A stretch of 64,000 nucleotides of DNA from Winogradskyella arenosi (GTDB taxonomy: Bacteria; Bacteroidota; Bacteroidia; Flavobacteriales; Flavobacteriaceae), in assembly GCF_003337305.1 (NCBI RefSeq), contig NZ_QPJO01000002.1, positions 558,001 to 622,000 of the forward strand, in the 5' to 3' direction. The translations under genes were made by a program, and so were the position numbers. Below the pieces are notes generated by a model that was given only the letters and a program-made list of their open reading frames with translations, was not told the DNA's origin and did not search any database. Positions 8,870 through 18,184 of the stretch are shown piece after piece (positions within the stretch are counted from its first letter, which is position 1; every line of letters begins with the position of its first letter).

Positions 8870-11383
8870 ATGATATTTGCTAAACACGAATTTGGTTTCA
8901 ACTTTTATAAAGACGAAACATCTTTTGAAAAAATTAAAGCTTGTGAAAATTACCCAGAAGATTTTTATTACGAGATTTTTGTACTTGCAAAATCTACTAA
9001 AAACAAGCAGATTAGAACCGAATGTGCCAATATCATAAAAAAACAGGCACCAGAAGCTTTACAATTAGCTTTTAAAAGTCGAAAAAAAATAACGCTGATA
9101 GAAGATTCTTCTTCTTTTGACAAGAAGCTGATTGCTATATTAGAGTATGGCGTACTCTCAGAAGACTTAGACCTTTGTAAACTATACACACTTGTTTGTA
9201 AGCGTTTATCACTTTCCATTACATATTCAAAAAAAGAAGTGGTTCAACTTTTTATAGAAACACCCCGTCTTTTAAGTCAGTTTAATGGTATTAAAGAATT
9301 AACAATTAGCACCTCTAGACAGAAAGAAGGTTTTAGTAGCGTTGTAAACAACATAACGCAACTTACCTCATTAGAAAAACTTGAGCTTGAAATTGATTAT
9401 AAATACATACCAGAAGAACTAGAGCGATTAGTTAACTTAAAAAAGTTTATTCTAACAGCACCTAATTTGGTATGGATTCCCGAAGGAATAACCAAATTAA
9501 AAGCACTTAAAAAGTTAGAGTTTAGAGGGAGTTTTCCTTATGGTGAAGACGATCCTAACCCTAACATAGTTAACTTTACTTGGCTTAAAGAATTGACAAG
9601 TTTAAAGAAATTAAAAATAGGTTCTTTTACGGTACAAGATCTCTCTGGTGTAGAGCTTCCTGCAAGTTTAAAAGAATTAGAGTTTTTTAGGTTAGAAAAT
9701 ATAACCGCTTTACCAGAAACACTTGGTCACTTGCCAAAATTGAAAAAATTAAGGTTAAGTGGTATGAGGGAACTAGAACAATTCCCTGCATCTGTTAGTG
9801 AATTTAAAACCTTAGAGGTTTTAGAAGCTGTTCATTTATCTAAATTAAAGAAAGTTCCTGCATCTTTTATTTTTGGACCAAATATTAAACGTTTACTAGG
9901 TTTCCATACAGAGTTTATGCCCTATGGTGAAACACCTGTAACTAAGCTAAAAAGAATCGATTTCACTCATCCAGAGCTTCTTAGTTTTGTATTGGATAAT
10001 GCCTTGTCTTTTACTAATTTAAAAGAGATAGAAATTACTTGTGAAGCACCACAAAGAAGAAGTCCACATACGTTTTCTGCATTTAAAAAACTTAAAAACC
10101 TTAAGTATAAGTTAGCACATCATTTAGAATGGGTTTTAGAGGATATTCACGAATGTAAAAAGCTAGAAGACGTTTTTATTTATGGTTTATATAATGGAGC
10201 TGATGCTGAAATAACGAACGCTGACGTTACTAATTTCCCTCAAGCAATTTCTAGAGTAAAGCATTTACAAACCTTACGCGTACAAAGTGCAAAAGCACTA
10301 GTTTTAAATACAGATTATTTACCCATAAAGACAGACAGTCTTACCATTACAGATATAAAAGTCATTGAGCCAGGTGTAGAAGATTTTGAGGTAAATCATA
10401 TAAAAGTAACAGCTACACCTATTACCGCATTGCAAAAATTTTATTCGGTCATACGTGCTAAAAAAATTACGTTAGACGATGTAAACAGTGTTAAAAATGA
10501 GACTTTAGATTTTGATAATTTTAAAGACCCTGAAAGCTTTAAAGATTTTATATTTAATAGTAATGTAAAAGACTTAGACAAGGCATTAAAAACACTTTGT
10601 AATTTACAATCACTAACCATTGATTTTAATAAAGATAATGCCGAACAAAACAATGGTTTAACCGCTTATACGCACCATAATTTAAAAAACTTAACCATTA
10701 AAAATTTTAATGGTGACACTACTGTTATTAAATTATTATTAGAGCATACGCCTCATCTCGAATTTTTAGAAATTTACGAGTGTGTAGGTCTTGCAGACTT
10801 ACCTAAAGTTACTTTAAACAAACTAAAAACACTTAAATTATTTTATAGCGATGATATACAGTCTATAGAAAACTTAACAGTGCCCAACATAGAACTTTTT
10901 AAAGTTTTATCGTGTGACAATTTTGGTTACGACGCTATGGTTACGGCATCGCATTGGAAAACGCTTAAATTTCTTTGGTTAGAGCATATTAGTAGAGATC
11001 TTGAAACCTACCCGGAGACCATTGCAGATTTAAATTTAGACACCTTTTTTATTGATGGATTTTTAACTAAAAGACAAATACCAAAATGGATAGGAAAAAT
11101 GAAATCCTTACGAGTTCTAGGAATAGAGCAGTTTTATTATTGTCCATTACCAGAAGAATTAGCCGAATTAACCCAGTTAAAAATAATGAGCATTAGAGGG
11201 TGTGATTTTACAGAGCAAGTCTCTGATAAATTTAAGAATTTGAATTTAGAGGATTTAATTTACAGGTATTCAAAATTTAATGGAAACAATATGAAATCGT
11301 CTAAATTTTACGCATTAGCTGGAAATAAAATATTAAAAGAGGATTTTGATAACAGATATGAAAAATACAATCTCTACTGCTAA
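8870..11383 (+). CDS. Cytoplasmic leucine-rich-repeat protein, paralogue 1
   Basis: An 837-residue protein without signal peptide or membrane segment. Residues 1-90 form a non-repeat head (KACENYPEDFYYEIFVLAKS, RTECANIIKKQAPEALQLAF). From about residue 125 leucine-rich repeats follow in two blocks (for example LTSLEKLELEIDYKYIPEEL, LPKLKKLRLSGMRELEQFP, LKIMSIRGCDFTEQVS), separated by a less regular middle (residues ~320-640). LRR surfaces bind proteins; no enzymatic domain is seen. The next gene encodes a paralogue of exactly the same length, 78 bases downstream. The divergent DUF5724/DUF4132 gene suggests a shared locus, though no partner is proven. Confidence 0.85.
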   Translation: MIFAKHEFGFNFYKDETSFEKIKACENYPEDFYYEIFVLAKSTKNKQIRTECANIIKKQAPEALQLAFKSRKKITLIEDSSSFDKKLIAILEYGVLSEDLDLCKLYTLVCKRLSLSITYSKKEVVQLFIETPRLLSQFNGIKELTISTSRQKEGFSSVVNNITQLTSLEKLELEIDYKYIPEELERLVNLKKFILTAPNLVWIPEGITKLKALKKLEFRGSFPYGEDDPNPNIVNFTWLKELTSLKKLKIGSFTVQDLSGVELPASLKELEFFRLENITALPETLGHLPKLKKLRLSGMRELEQFPASVSEFKTLEVLEAVHLSKLKKVPASFIFGPNIKRLLGFHTEFMPYGETPVTKLKRIDFTHPELLSFVLDNALSFTNLKEIEITCEAPQRRSPHTFSAFKKLKNLKYKLAHHLEWVLEDIHECKKLEDVFIYGLYNGADAEITNADVTNFPQAISRVKHLQTLRVQSAKALVLNTDYLPIKTDSLTITDIKVIEPGVEDFEVNHIKVTATPITALQKFYSVIRAKKITLDDVNSVKNETLDFDNFKDPESFKDFIFNSNVKDLDKALKTLCNLQSLTIDFNKDNAEQNNGLTAYTHHNLKNLTIKNFNGDTTVIKLLLEHTPHLEFLEIYECVGLADLPKVTLNKLKTLKLFYSDDIQSIENLTVPNIELFKVLSCDNFGYDAMVTASHWKTLKFLWLEHISRDLETYPETIADLNLDTFFIDGFLTKRQIPKWIGKMKSLRVLGIEQFYYCPLPEELAELTQLKIMSIRGCDFTEQVSDKFKNLNLEDLIYRYSKFNGNNMKSSKFYALAGNKILKEDFDNRYEKYNLYC

Positions 11384-11461
11384 AGAAATTTAAGCACAAC
11401 GTACCGCAACCCAAAACTCTGTTTTCAAAAGAAATTTATACTTTAAAAATTAACGATTACT

Positions 11462-13975
11462 ATGACAAAACTAATAGAACCCCCTGTTTTTAATTTTTTT
11501 GAAATTGACAAAACTTATGAAGTTATTAAGGCCTTTAAAAACTTTCCAGAAGATTTCTATTATGAAATTTTTGTAATCGCAAAAACAACCGCAGATAAAA
11601 AAAATAGAACAGAATGTGCTGACATTATAAAAAAACAAGCTCCAGAAGCTTTACAAGTAGCTTTTAAGAGCCGAAAAAAACTCACCCAAAAAGGAGGAAT
11701 AAAATCTGTAAACGCAAGACTAATTTCTATTTTAGAATATGGGGTGCTATCTGAAGACTTAGATTTGTTTAAACTCTACACGCTTATTAGTAGAGCGCCA
11801 GAACTGGGATTGTACAGTTTCTCGAAAGAATTTTTGATTCAGTTGCAAGAACATCCTCAGATTTTAGGACGTTTTAATGGGGTTGAAAGTTTAAAAATTC
11901 ATTTAAAAGGAGAAGGCCATACGTATGATAATATCCTTAATGAAATACCAAAACTAACATCTTTAAAAACATTGGATTTAGAAGGTGAGTTTGAGCAATT
12001 ACCAGAGGCTATTGGTAATTTACCCAATTTAAAAAAACTAAAGCTTGTTGCGCCTTGTTTAAAAAGGTTTCCAAGTACAATGTCTCAGTTAACCTCCTTA
12101 AAAAAAATCGGTATTGAAGGTGCATATTGGTCTCGAAACTCTGCTGATAACCTGAATTTAACCGACTTTAATTGGCTTACAGCGCTAAGCAAATTAAAAG
12201 CGTTGAAACTGCGTTATGTTGGGGTTCAAGATTTGTCTCAAGTCGTGTTTCCTGCATCTTTAAAACGTATAGAATTGTTTAGCTTAAGTGAATTAACAGT
12301 CTTACCTAAAGATGTGAGTCATTTAAAGCAACTGAAACGATTTATGTTGCTATCTAAAAGTATAATGAGATTATCAAATGGTTTTGAAGATTTACCCCAA
12401 TTAGAACACTTTGAGCTTATCGCACCTCAGATAGACACCATATCAGCGGCCTTGTTTTTTGGGGATGCGTCCAAACCTAAATTGGTCACTAAAATTGGCA
12501 ATAGCGAAATTAATATTGCTCCAATGATAGAGGTGAGTCTGCGAGAATCTATAGAAATAAACACGCCAAAACTTCTGAACTTTGTATTAGATAATGCGTC
12601 GTTTTTTCCTCATTTAAAGACGATAACAGTAGATTGTGAAGCACCAGAAATTCCGCATAAAACATCATTAGCTGTATTTAAGAATCTAACTACGCTTCAT
12701 TACAAACTAGAGCATAAACTAGATTGGATTTTTGAAGGGATTGAGCAATGTACAAAACTTAAAAATGTAGAACTATACAGGTTTCCAGAGTGGCATACTA
12801 AAGATGAAGAAACTCCAATTAAGGCATTTCCTAAAGTATTTTCAAAAATAGCTCAGTTAGAAAACCTGACCATTAAAAATGCGAGTGCTTTAGTTGTAAA
12901 TACTGATTGCTTGCCAAAGCAGATGACCAATTTAACTATTTCTGAAATTAAAGGCATAAAAGCAGGAATAGAACCGTTTGATGTGTTTAATGTAGAAGTT
13001 AAAGCCACACCAATTCTTAATTTACAGGAGTTTTATGCAGTAATTAGCGCGGCTAAATTTAATCTTGGACATAGAAATGACGACGTCAATAATGTTTTAA
13101 ATTTTGAAACCTTTAGGCGTCCAGAGAACATTGAATCGTTTAATTTTACCAGTGATGTGAATCAGTTAGATAGCTTACTTAAAAACTTCGTCAATTTAAA
13201 GGAGCTTACCATCACATTCAAAAAAGACAATCTAGAACATAACAATGCATTAACCGCTTTTAAACACCCGAATCTAAAAGTACTAAGGATTGATGAGTAT
13301 AACGGAACTACTGAAGCTTTAGAGCGTTTATTAAGCCAGACACCAAACCTTGAATTTTTAGGGATATTTGAAGCCAAAGGTTTTGATGCTTTTCCTGCGG
13401 TAAGCTTGCCTCAGCTTAAAAAAATAAGAATGCAGAGTGTCGCGCTTAAAACTATAGACAACCTAAACGTCGACACTATTGAAGCCGTAAAACTAATCCA
13501 TTGTGATCATATTACAGATGAAAGTATTAAAGCCATATCGCGTTGGAGTTCTCTAAAACATCTTTGGTTAGAAGGCTTAGATGAAAATGGAAGTACCTAT
13601 CCTGAATCAATTTCTGAGTTGAATTTAGAAACTCTTTTTATTAGCGCACATAACAGAGAAGAAAAAATACCGACTTGGATTGCAAATCTGAAAAATCTAC
13701 GCGTGTTAGGAATAAACAATTTTAAACAAGTGGTTTTACCGGTAGAACTAGCATCATTAACACAGTTGGAAGTATTAAGTATTAGTGGTTGTGAATTTTC
13801 TGAAAAAGTATCTGAAGACTTTAGAAATCTTAACCTACAAAAATTGGTGTATTGGACCTCTAAATTTAATGGTAGTAATATGAAATCTGAACTCTATGAG
13901 CCTTTAGAACATAAATTAGTGGCTCAACGTAATTTTGATGATATAGATAGCGAAGCACCTTTTAGATACGCCTAG
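11462..13975 (+). CDS. Cytoplasmic leucine-rich-repeat protein, paralogue 2
   Basis: This 837-residue protein aligns with the preceding one along its whole length. The head is nearly the same (RTECADIIKKQAPEALQVAF against RTECANIIKKQAPEALQLAF) and the C-terminal repeats end alike (SGCEFSEKVSEDFRNLNLQK). Repeat blocks have drifted more than the head, which suggests that the head has the conserved role and the LRR face the variable one. There is no signal peptide, membrane segment or catalytic motif. The gene pair arose by tandem duplication and probably shares a transcript. A strong hairpin terminator closes the unit about 25 bases after the stop. Confidence 0.85.
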   Translation: MTKLIEPPVFNFFEIDKTYEVIKAFKNFPEDFYYEIFVIAKTTADKKNRTECADIIKKQAPEALQVAFKSRKKLTQKGGIKSVNARLISILEYGVLSEDLDLFKLYTLISRAPELGLYSFSKEFLIQLQEHPQILGRFNGVESLKIHLKGEGHTYDNILNEIPKLTSLKTLDLEGEFEQLPEAIGNLPNLKKLKLVAPCLKRFPSTMSQLTSLKKIGIEGAYWSRNSADNLNLTDFNWLTALSKLKALKLRYVGVQDLSQVVFPASLKRIELFSLSELTVLPKDVSHLKQLKRFMLLSKSIMRLSNGFEDLPQLEHFELIAPQIDTISAALFFGDASKPKLVTKIGNSEINIAPMIEVSLRESIEINTPKLLNFVLDNASFFPHLKTITVDCEAPEIPHKTSLAVFKNLTTLHYKLEHKLDWIFEGIEQCTKLKNVELYRFPEWHTKDEETPIKAFPKVFSKIAQLENLTIKNASALVVNTDCLPKQMTNLTISEIKGIKAGIEPFDVFNVEVKATPILNLQEFYAVISAAKFNLGHRNDDVNNVLNFETFRRPENIESFNFTSDVNQLDSLLKNFVNLKELTITFKKDNLEHNNALTAFKHPNLKVLRIDEYNGTTEALERLLSQTPNLEFLGIFEAKGFDAFPAVSLPQLKKIRMQSVALKTIDNLNVDTIEAVKLIHCDHITDESIKAISRWSSLKHLWLEGLDENGSTYPESISELNLETLFISAHNREEKIPTWIANLKNLRVLGINNFKQVVLPVELASLTQLEVLSISGCEFSEKVSEDFRNLNLQKLVYWTSKFNGSNMKSELYEPLEHKLVAQRNFDDIDSEAPFRYA

Positions 13976-13999
13976 CTTATAATGTAGTATAAAACAAAA

Positions 14000-14033
14000 A
14001 AAAAGACTTCATAATAATTATGAAGTCTTTTTG
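14000..14033 (+). terminator. Intrinsic terminator after the LRR genes
   Basis: AAAAAGACTTCATAA and TTATGAAGTCTTTTT form a near-perfect 15-bp stem around a very short loop, with flanking A and T tracts. It is symmetrical, so it can also stop transcription of the minus-strand tRNA unit that ends beside it. Confidence 0.85.
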
Positions 14034-14039
14034 CTTTAG

Positions 14040-14112
14040 AGCGAGAGACCGGGTTCGAACCGGCGACATTCAGCTTGGAAGGCTGACGCTCTACCAACTG
14101 AGCTACTCTCGC
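14040..14112 (-). tRNA. tRNA-Gly (anticodon TCC)
   Basis: The minus strand folds as a full cloverleaf: acceptor GCGAGAG/CTCTCGC, D-arm AGCTCAGTTGGTAGAGC, anticodon loop CTTCCAA on a TCAGC/GCTGA stem, and T-arm GGTTCGAACC. The anticodon TCC reads glycine GGA codons. CCA is not encoded. This copy is identical to the one at 14387-14459. Confidence 0.95.
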
Positions 14113-14251
14113 GTTTTATAATTAAATGGCTTTAATTAAAGGTGTTTAATTAAATAAAAACCGTTTTGCTTTATTTTAGTTCCTACTAAATTAAATATGT
14201 ATTCAAATAAATAAAGTTAGGTTGACTAAAGTAAACGGTTAGTAAATATAG

Positions 14252-14333
<82 letters not shown>

Positions 14334-14386
14334 AATACTTGAATTCAATATTTCAAATTATATAAGATCTCCTAAGAAATCTTTAG

Positions 14387-14459
14387 AGCGAGAGACCGGG
14401 TTCGAACCGGCGACATTCAGCTTGGAAGGCTGACGCTCTACCAACTGAGCTACTCTCGC
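14387..14459 (-). tRNA. tRNA-Gly (anticodon TCC), second copy
   Basis: The sequence is identical over the full cloverleaf to the tRNA-Gly at 14040-14112, including the first few flanking bases at the 3' side. This is the first gene of the minus-strand order Gly-Tyr-Gly. Confidence 0.95.
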
Positions 14460-14682
14460 AATTTTGGTAAGCGGGTGCAAATATATAAATAATTTATATT
14501 CAAATCCTAATTTAATGCCCTAGAATTTTAAAGTGATTTTGTAATAAAAATCAAGAGGCTTATTTACAGTAAGATATGAAATATAGAAATAAAAAGGAAT
14601 TTTCAAAGGACTATAGACTTTGAAAGAATCATCAAGTTATAGTCAGGACTTTTAAGATAAAGTCTAGGAAAGGGGATAAAAA

Positions 14683-14720
14683 AATCCTCCCCTTTAAAAT
14701 TAAAGGGGAGGTCTATTTTT
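14683..14720 (-). terminator. Intrinsic terminator of the histone H1-like gene
   Basis: CCTCCCCTTTAA and TTAAAGGGGAGG form a perfect 12-bp GC-rich stem (14686-14711) with only two loop bases. On the minus strand it is followed by a run of seven T. It starts about 10 bases after the histone-like stop codon. Confidence 0.9.
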
Positions 14721-14721
14721 T

Positions 14722-14898
14722 TTATTTTTTTGATTCAGCAACAGAAACCTTACGGAATTCTTTTAATTGCTTTTCTAAAGCTAAAGAAGCTTTTCTTGCT
14801 CTAGTTCCAGCTGCTTTGTTACCGCTTTCTAATTGTAAGTTAGCATCAGTTTGAAATGATTCAATTGTGCTTTGGATGTTTTCGATAAGATCTTTCAT
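14722..14898 (-). CDS. Histone H1-like protein, 58 residues
   Basis: A short gene with start ATG at 14896-14898 and stop TAA at 14722-14724. The product begins MKDLIENIQSTIESFQTDAN and continues with a lysine/arginine/alanine-rich half containing GNKAAGTRARKASLALEKQL. This is the pattern of the small histone H1-like (Hc1-type) proteins found throughout Bacteroidota: an N-terminal helix followed by a basic A/K/R segment that binds DNA without sequence specificity. It is expected to be an abundant nucleoid protein. It is monocistronic, with its own strong terminator immediately downstream. Confidence 0.85.
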   Translation of the reverse strand: MKDLIENIQSTIESFQTDANLQLESGNKAAGTRARKASLALEKQLKEFRKVSVAESKK

Positions 14899-15145
14899 AT
14901 GTTCTTTCTGTTAAAAATTTTAATTCGAAAGGCGAAAATATAATTATTCCGTTGAATAACATATAAAGCAGGGTTAAAATATAGCTAAAGTTGAATTTTC
15001 TTAGGGATATAGCCGAAAAAGCCGAAATCGTTTTAAAATGATTTCGAAGTCTTTATAAAGGTATCTTATTCTATATTAGTGGAATAAGTGATTTTATAGC
15101 TGAGTTTTTAATACAATAGAAAATTCTTACAATTAAGCCTAAAAA

Positions 15146-15178
15146 AAGCAAAGCCCTTAATATTTTTAAGGGCTTTTA
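15146..15178 (-). terminator. Intrinsic terminator of the lar operon
   Basis: AAGCCCTTAA and TTAAGGGCTT pair around a short AT loop. On the minus strand it is followed by GCTTTTTTT. It lies about 20 bases downstream of the small His-rich membrane protein gene, which is the last gene of the unit. Confidence 0.85.
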
Positions 15179-15198
15179 ATAACTTTTATGAACGAATG

Positions 15199-15393
15199 TT
15201 ATTTTTTACTTTTTTCTGATGACGTTTTATTGACACCAAATTTCCATACTAAGCCTACTAAAGCAATGGCCGGAATAAGTAACCAAGCCCATTCTCCAAT
15301 AAAAGAGCTATGCGAATGATGATCTGAGCCTGGATGGGCCAATAAAATTTGAGAACTGATGACGAGCGTTAAAATTGATAATGATTTTTTCAT
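15199..15393 (-). CDS. Small His-rich membrane protein of the lar operon
   Basis: A 64-residue protein with an N-terminal signal sequence (MKKSLSILTLVISSQILLAH), a short mature N-terminus HPGSDHHSHSS rich in histidine, one transmembrane helix (about residues 35-51, EWAWLLIPAIALVGLVWKF) and a basic tail. The histidine cluster would face the periplasm and could bind a metal such as nickel, which would suit its place 13 bases behind larC. This is inference; I know no characterised family. The strong terminator after it shows that it ends the operon. Confidence 0.7.
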   Translation of the reverse strand: MKKSLSILTLVISSQILLAHPGSDHHSHSSFIGEWAWLLIPAIALVGLVWKFGVNKTSSEKSKK

Positions 15394-15406
15394 CGTTTTG
15401 AGAGTT

Positions 15407-16687
15407 TTAAGAGTTAATATTAAGTTTGCTTATAACTTGATAAGCGGTTTGGTTGGTCGCTTTAGCCAGTCGTTGCACATCGTCAAATTCTGGCTTTACT
15501 TTTATATGTTGTGTTGGTGTTGTCGATTTTTTAATCGAAATATCACCAAATTCTGTAGAGGCTGTTTCATGGATACGAGGTAACTCTATTCTTTGAATCG
15601 GAAAATACCGAAGTCCAATAGTGCTCGTATTATCAAAAAGATAATTAGAGACCCCTTCTAATTCGTCTTTAGGGAGTAGGACACGTAATAAGAAGGCAAA
15701 ACGGCCTTTCTTCATAAGTTGTTGGGTTATACTAAAATCTAAAGCTCCAGCGGCTAATAAACCGTCTTGAAAGGCGTTACCGAGATATTCTGGAGACATA
15801 TCGTCAATAGAAGCTTCTAATTGCAAGTAATTGTCTTTCTCAACGTCATTTTCAATTAATGAAATTCGCACTACGTTAGCGTTATGAAAATTCTTTTTTC
15901 CAGGACCATAGGCTGTTTTTAATGGCGTATAGGCCTTCGTTTTAAAATCAGGATTTAAATAGCGCAAAATTGCGGCTCCTGTCGGTGTAATTTTTTCACC
16001 TTCTTCGTTACCAGGATAGAGTGGCATCCCATTTAAAAGTTCGGTAGTAGCCGGAGCAGGTACAGGTAACATACCGTGTTGTGTTTTTACAATTCCAAAC
16101 CCCGTACAAATTGGAGTACAATATACTTTGGAGATGTTGAGTTGGTCTATAAGCACCGCATTACCCACAATGTCAATAATAGAATCGACGCCACTGATCT
16201 CATGAAAATGAATGGTTTCTAAGGGCATATCGTGAATTTTAGATTCCGCTTCACCGATCATTAAAAATATCTCATGTGCTATTTTTTTGGCGTTAGCGCT
16301 AATATGCGCATTGTCTATGATGCGTTGAATATCACTTAAATGCCGATGTGCACCATGATGATGTTCATGAGAGTGCTCGTGAGAATGCTCATGCGTATGA
16401 TGGTGATCGTGCTCATGTGAATGCTCATGACTGTGTGAATGGTCATGACCGTTATGCGTTGTGGAGTTTGAGTCAGAATCCGGATAGTCATTTAAATCAA
16501 TCACCTCCACATATTGGCAGGTAATTCCGTTTTTATCGGCCTGTTTAATTTCAATTTTACCATCAGGTAAATGTAATTTGTTTGGAAGGTCTAATAACTG
16601 GTCGTAATCGCCTAATAATTCACTAAACGCACTCAAAAACATATTTCCGGAGAGTCCCGAAAAGGCTTCAATATATATGGTCTTCAT
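15407..16687 (-). CDS. larC: LarC, nickel insertion enzyme for the NPN cofactor
   Basis: LarC (pyridinium-3,5-bisthiocarboxylate mononucleotide nickel chelatase) inserts nickel, with CTP use, as the last step of nickel-pincer nucleotide cofactor synthesis in the cytoplasm. The 426-residue product starts with the family signature YIEAFSGLSGNMFLSAFSEL and later has LETIHFHEISGVDSIIDIVG and ITPTGAAILRYL. Residues ~79-120 are a strongly His-rich insert (repeats of HEHSH type), likely for nickel storage or capture. In Lactobacillus larC is read through a programmed frameshift; here it is one continuous frame. It overlaps larB by 4 bases (ATGA), so the two are translationally coupled. Confidence 0.93.
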   Translation of the reverse strand: MKTIYIEAFSGLSGNMFLSAFSELLGDYDQLLDLPNKLHLPDGKIEIKQADKNGITCQYVEVIDLNDYPDSDSNSTTHNGHDHSHSHEHSHEHDHHHTHEHSHEHSHEHHHGAHRHLSDIQRIIDNAHISANAKKIAHEIFLMIGEAESKIHDMPLETIHFHEISGVDSIIDIVGNAVLIDQLNISKVYCTPICTGFGIVKTQHGMLPVPAPATTELLNGMPLYPGNEEGEKITPTGAAILRYLNPDFKTKAYTPLKTAYGPGKKNFHNANVVRISLIENDVEKDNYLQLEASIDDMSPEYLGNAFQDGLLAAGALDFSITQQLMKKGRFAFLLRVLLPKDELEGVSNYLFDNTSTIGLRYFPIQRIELPRIHETASTEFGDISIKKSTTPTQHIKVKPEFDDVQRLAKATNQTAYQVISKLNINS

Positions 16688-17343
16688 TTTTCTATAAGGT
16701 TTAACATTCTAAAAGCACTCATGGCGGCTCCATAACCATTATCAATATTAACCACTGTAATACCATTGGCACAACTAGTCAGCATGGCATGCAGTGCCGT
16801 TTCTCCTGTTTTGGCCGTGCCGTAGCCAACCGAAGTTGGTACAGCAATAATAGGCTGGGGGAGAAGTCCACCTACAACCGTAGGTAAAGCGCCTTCAAAA
16901 CCTGCAACAACAATTAAAATATCGAAAGTTTTTAGATGCTCTAAATGATCGAATAATCGGTGTAAGCCTGCCACACCGACATCATGAATAACTTCCGATT
17001 TAACCCCCATATATTCCAGGGTATAATAAGTTTCATTAGCCACACCGATGTCTGAGCTTCCGGCGGAAACAATTCCTATTCTAGTTGGGCTCTCATTAGA
17101 AATTTCATGATGAGAGAGCATAAAAATCTCAGATTCATCATCGTAAAATGCCGTTTTAAAGTCTTTTAATAAGTGTTTGGCTTTCTCAGCTTGTAGTTTT
17201 GTGATTAATACATTTTTATCTTTTTCAACATAATCTTTCAATAAATCTGAAAGTAATGCCACGCTTTTTGAGGCTCCGAAGATGACTTCTTCAAAACCTA
17301 ATCGGCGTTTTCTATCTTCATCAATGATAAAGGCTTTATTCAT
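16684..17343 (-). CDS. larB: LarB, carboxylase/hydrolase of NPN cofactor synthesis
   Basis: LarB carboxylates nicotinic acid adenine dinucleotide and splits it to pyridinium-3,5-biscarboxylic acid mononucleotide, the first committed step towards the nickel-pincer cofactor. The 219-residue protein has an N-terminal family-specific region (DEDRKRRLGFEEVIFGASKS) and a C-terminal PurE/AIR-carboxylase-like fold with GIVSAGSSDIGVANETYYTL, VIHDVGVAGLHRL and VAGFEGALPTVVGGLL. Length is slightly below the ~245 residues of L. plantarum LarB, all of it at the N-terminus. The start overlaps the end of larE by 8 bases, and the stop overlaps larC by 4. Confidence 0.93.
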   Translation of the reverse strand: MNKAFIIDEDRKRRLGFEEVIFGASKSVALLSDLLKDYVEKDKNVLITKLQAEKAKHLLKDFKTAFYDDESEIFMLSHHEISNESPTRIGIVSAGSSDIGVANETYYTLEYMGVKSEVIHDVGVAGLHRLFDHLEHLKTFDILIVVAGFEGALPTVVGGLLPQPIIAVPTSVGYGTAKTGETALHAMLTSCANGITVVNIDNGYGAAMSAFRMLNLIEK

Positions 17344-18133
17344 TTAATACACGATTTAGTTTACCAGAAACAAATCCCTCTTCATCTAAAGTCACTTTAG
17401 AGAATCCGATGGCTTTGATAGCTTCTGTAATGAGGTTGAATTGACTTTTTAAGGCTTCTAGTTCGTTTATAGGGACTTCTACCGAAGCTTCTTCGCCTTT
17501 ATAACGAACTCTTACATTTTGAAAACCGAAGCGATTAAGAACATACTCGGCATGTTCAATCTGCTTCAGGCGTTCATTATTAACCCTTGTACCATAAGGA
17601 ATCCTTGAACTTAAACAAGGACTTGGTGGCTTAGAGGCTGTTTCTAAACCTAAGGCATTGGCCATTTCAATAACTTCTGCTTTGGTAATATTTAGTTCCG
17701 CTAAGGGCGATTTAATTTGATGATTTTTAGCAGCTTCTAGGCCGGGACGGTAATCCCCCAAATCATCATAATTAGTGCCGTTTAAAATGGTATACCCGGG
17801 GTAACGGTCTTGAATCATGCTTACCATAGCTTCGTAAAGATGGGTTTTACAAAAGAAACAACGGTTAGCCGGATTCGAGGTGTAATTAGGATCTTTTAAT
17901 TCTGAAGTTTTAATGACTTCTAAGTGAATATGATGGGTTTTACAAAAATCCGTGGCCACTTTAAAATCTTTAGATTTTAGACTTTCAGAATTTGAAATTA
18001 AGCCTAAAGCAGCATCCCCAAGCACTAATTTTGAAACATACAAAACTAGAGAGGAATCAACACCTCCAGAAAAGGCTGTAACCGTTCCTTTATGATCTTT
18101 AAACCATTGTTTTAGCAAAGCTAATTTAGACAT
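17336..18133 (-). CDS. larE: LarE, sulfur transferase of NPN cofactor synthesis
   Basis: LarE adenylates the pyridinium dicarboxylate and turns both carboxylates into thiocarboxylates. The PP-loop ATP site SGGVDSS is at residues 22-28. Three cysteines stand out: C92 and C95 in NRCFFC, and C173 in SPCLSSRIPYG. L. plantarum LarE has only the last one and gives up its sulfur sacrificially; the three-cysteine form is known in other LarE proteins that carry a [4Fe-4S] cluster and can act catalytically. The protein here most resembles that type. Length (265) is normal. The gene is 51 bases after the aldo/keto reductase gene and overlaps larB. Confidence 0.93.
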   Translation of the reverse strand: MSKLALLKQWFKDHKGTVTAFSGGVDSSLVLYVSKLVLGDAALGLISNSESLKSKDFKVATDFCKTHHIHLEVIKTSELKDPNYTSNPANRCFFCKTHLYEAMVSMIQDRYPGYTILNGTNYDDLGDYRPGLEAAKNHQIKSPLAELNITKAEVIEMANALGLETASKPPSPCLSSRIPYGTRVNNERLKQIEHAEYVLNRFGFQNVRVRYKGEEASVEVPINELEALKSQFNLITEAIKAIGFSKVTLDEEGFVSGKLNRVLNE

Positions 18134-18184
18134 ATGTTATCCTGTTTTTTTACTTAGTCCATTTGGGCTTAAGCGATTTTATAT

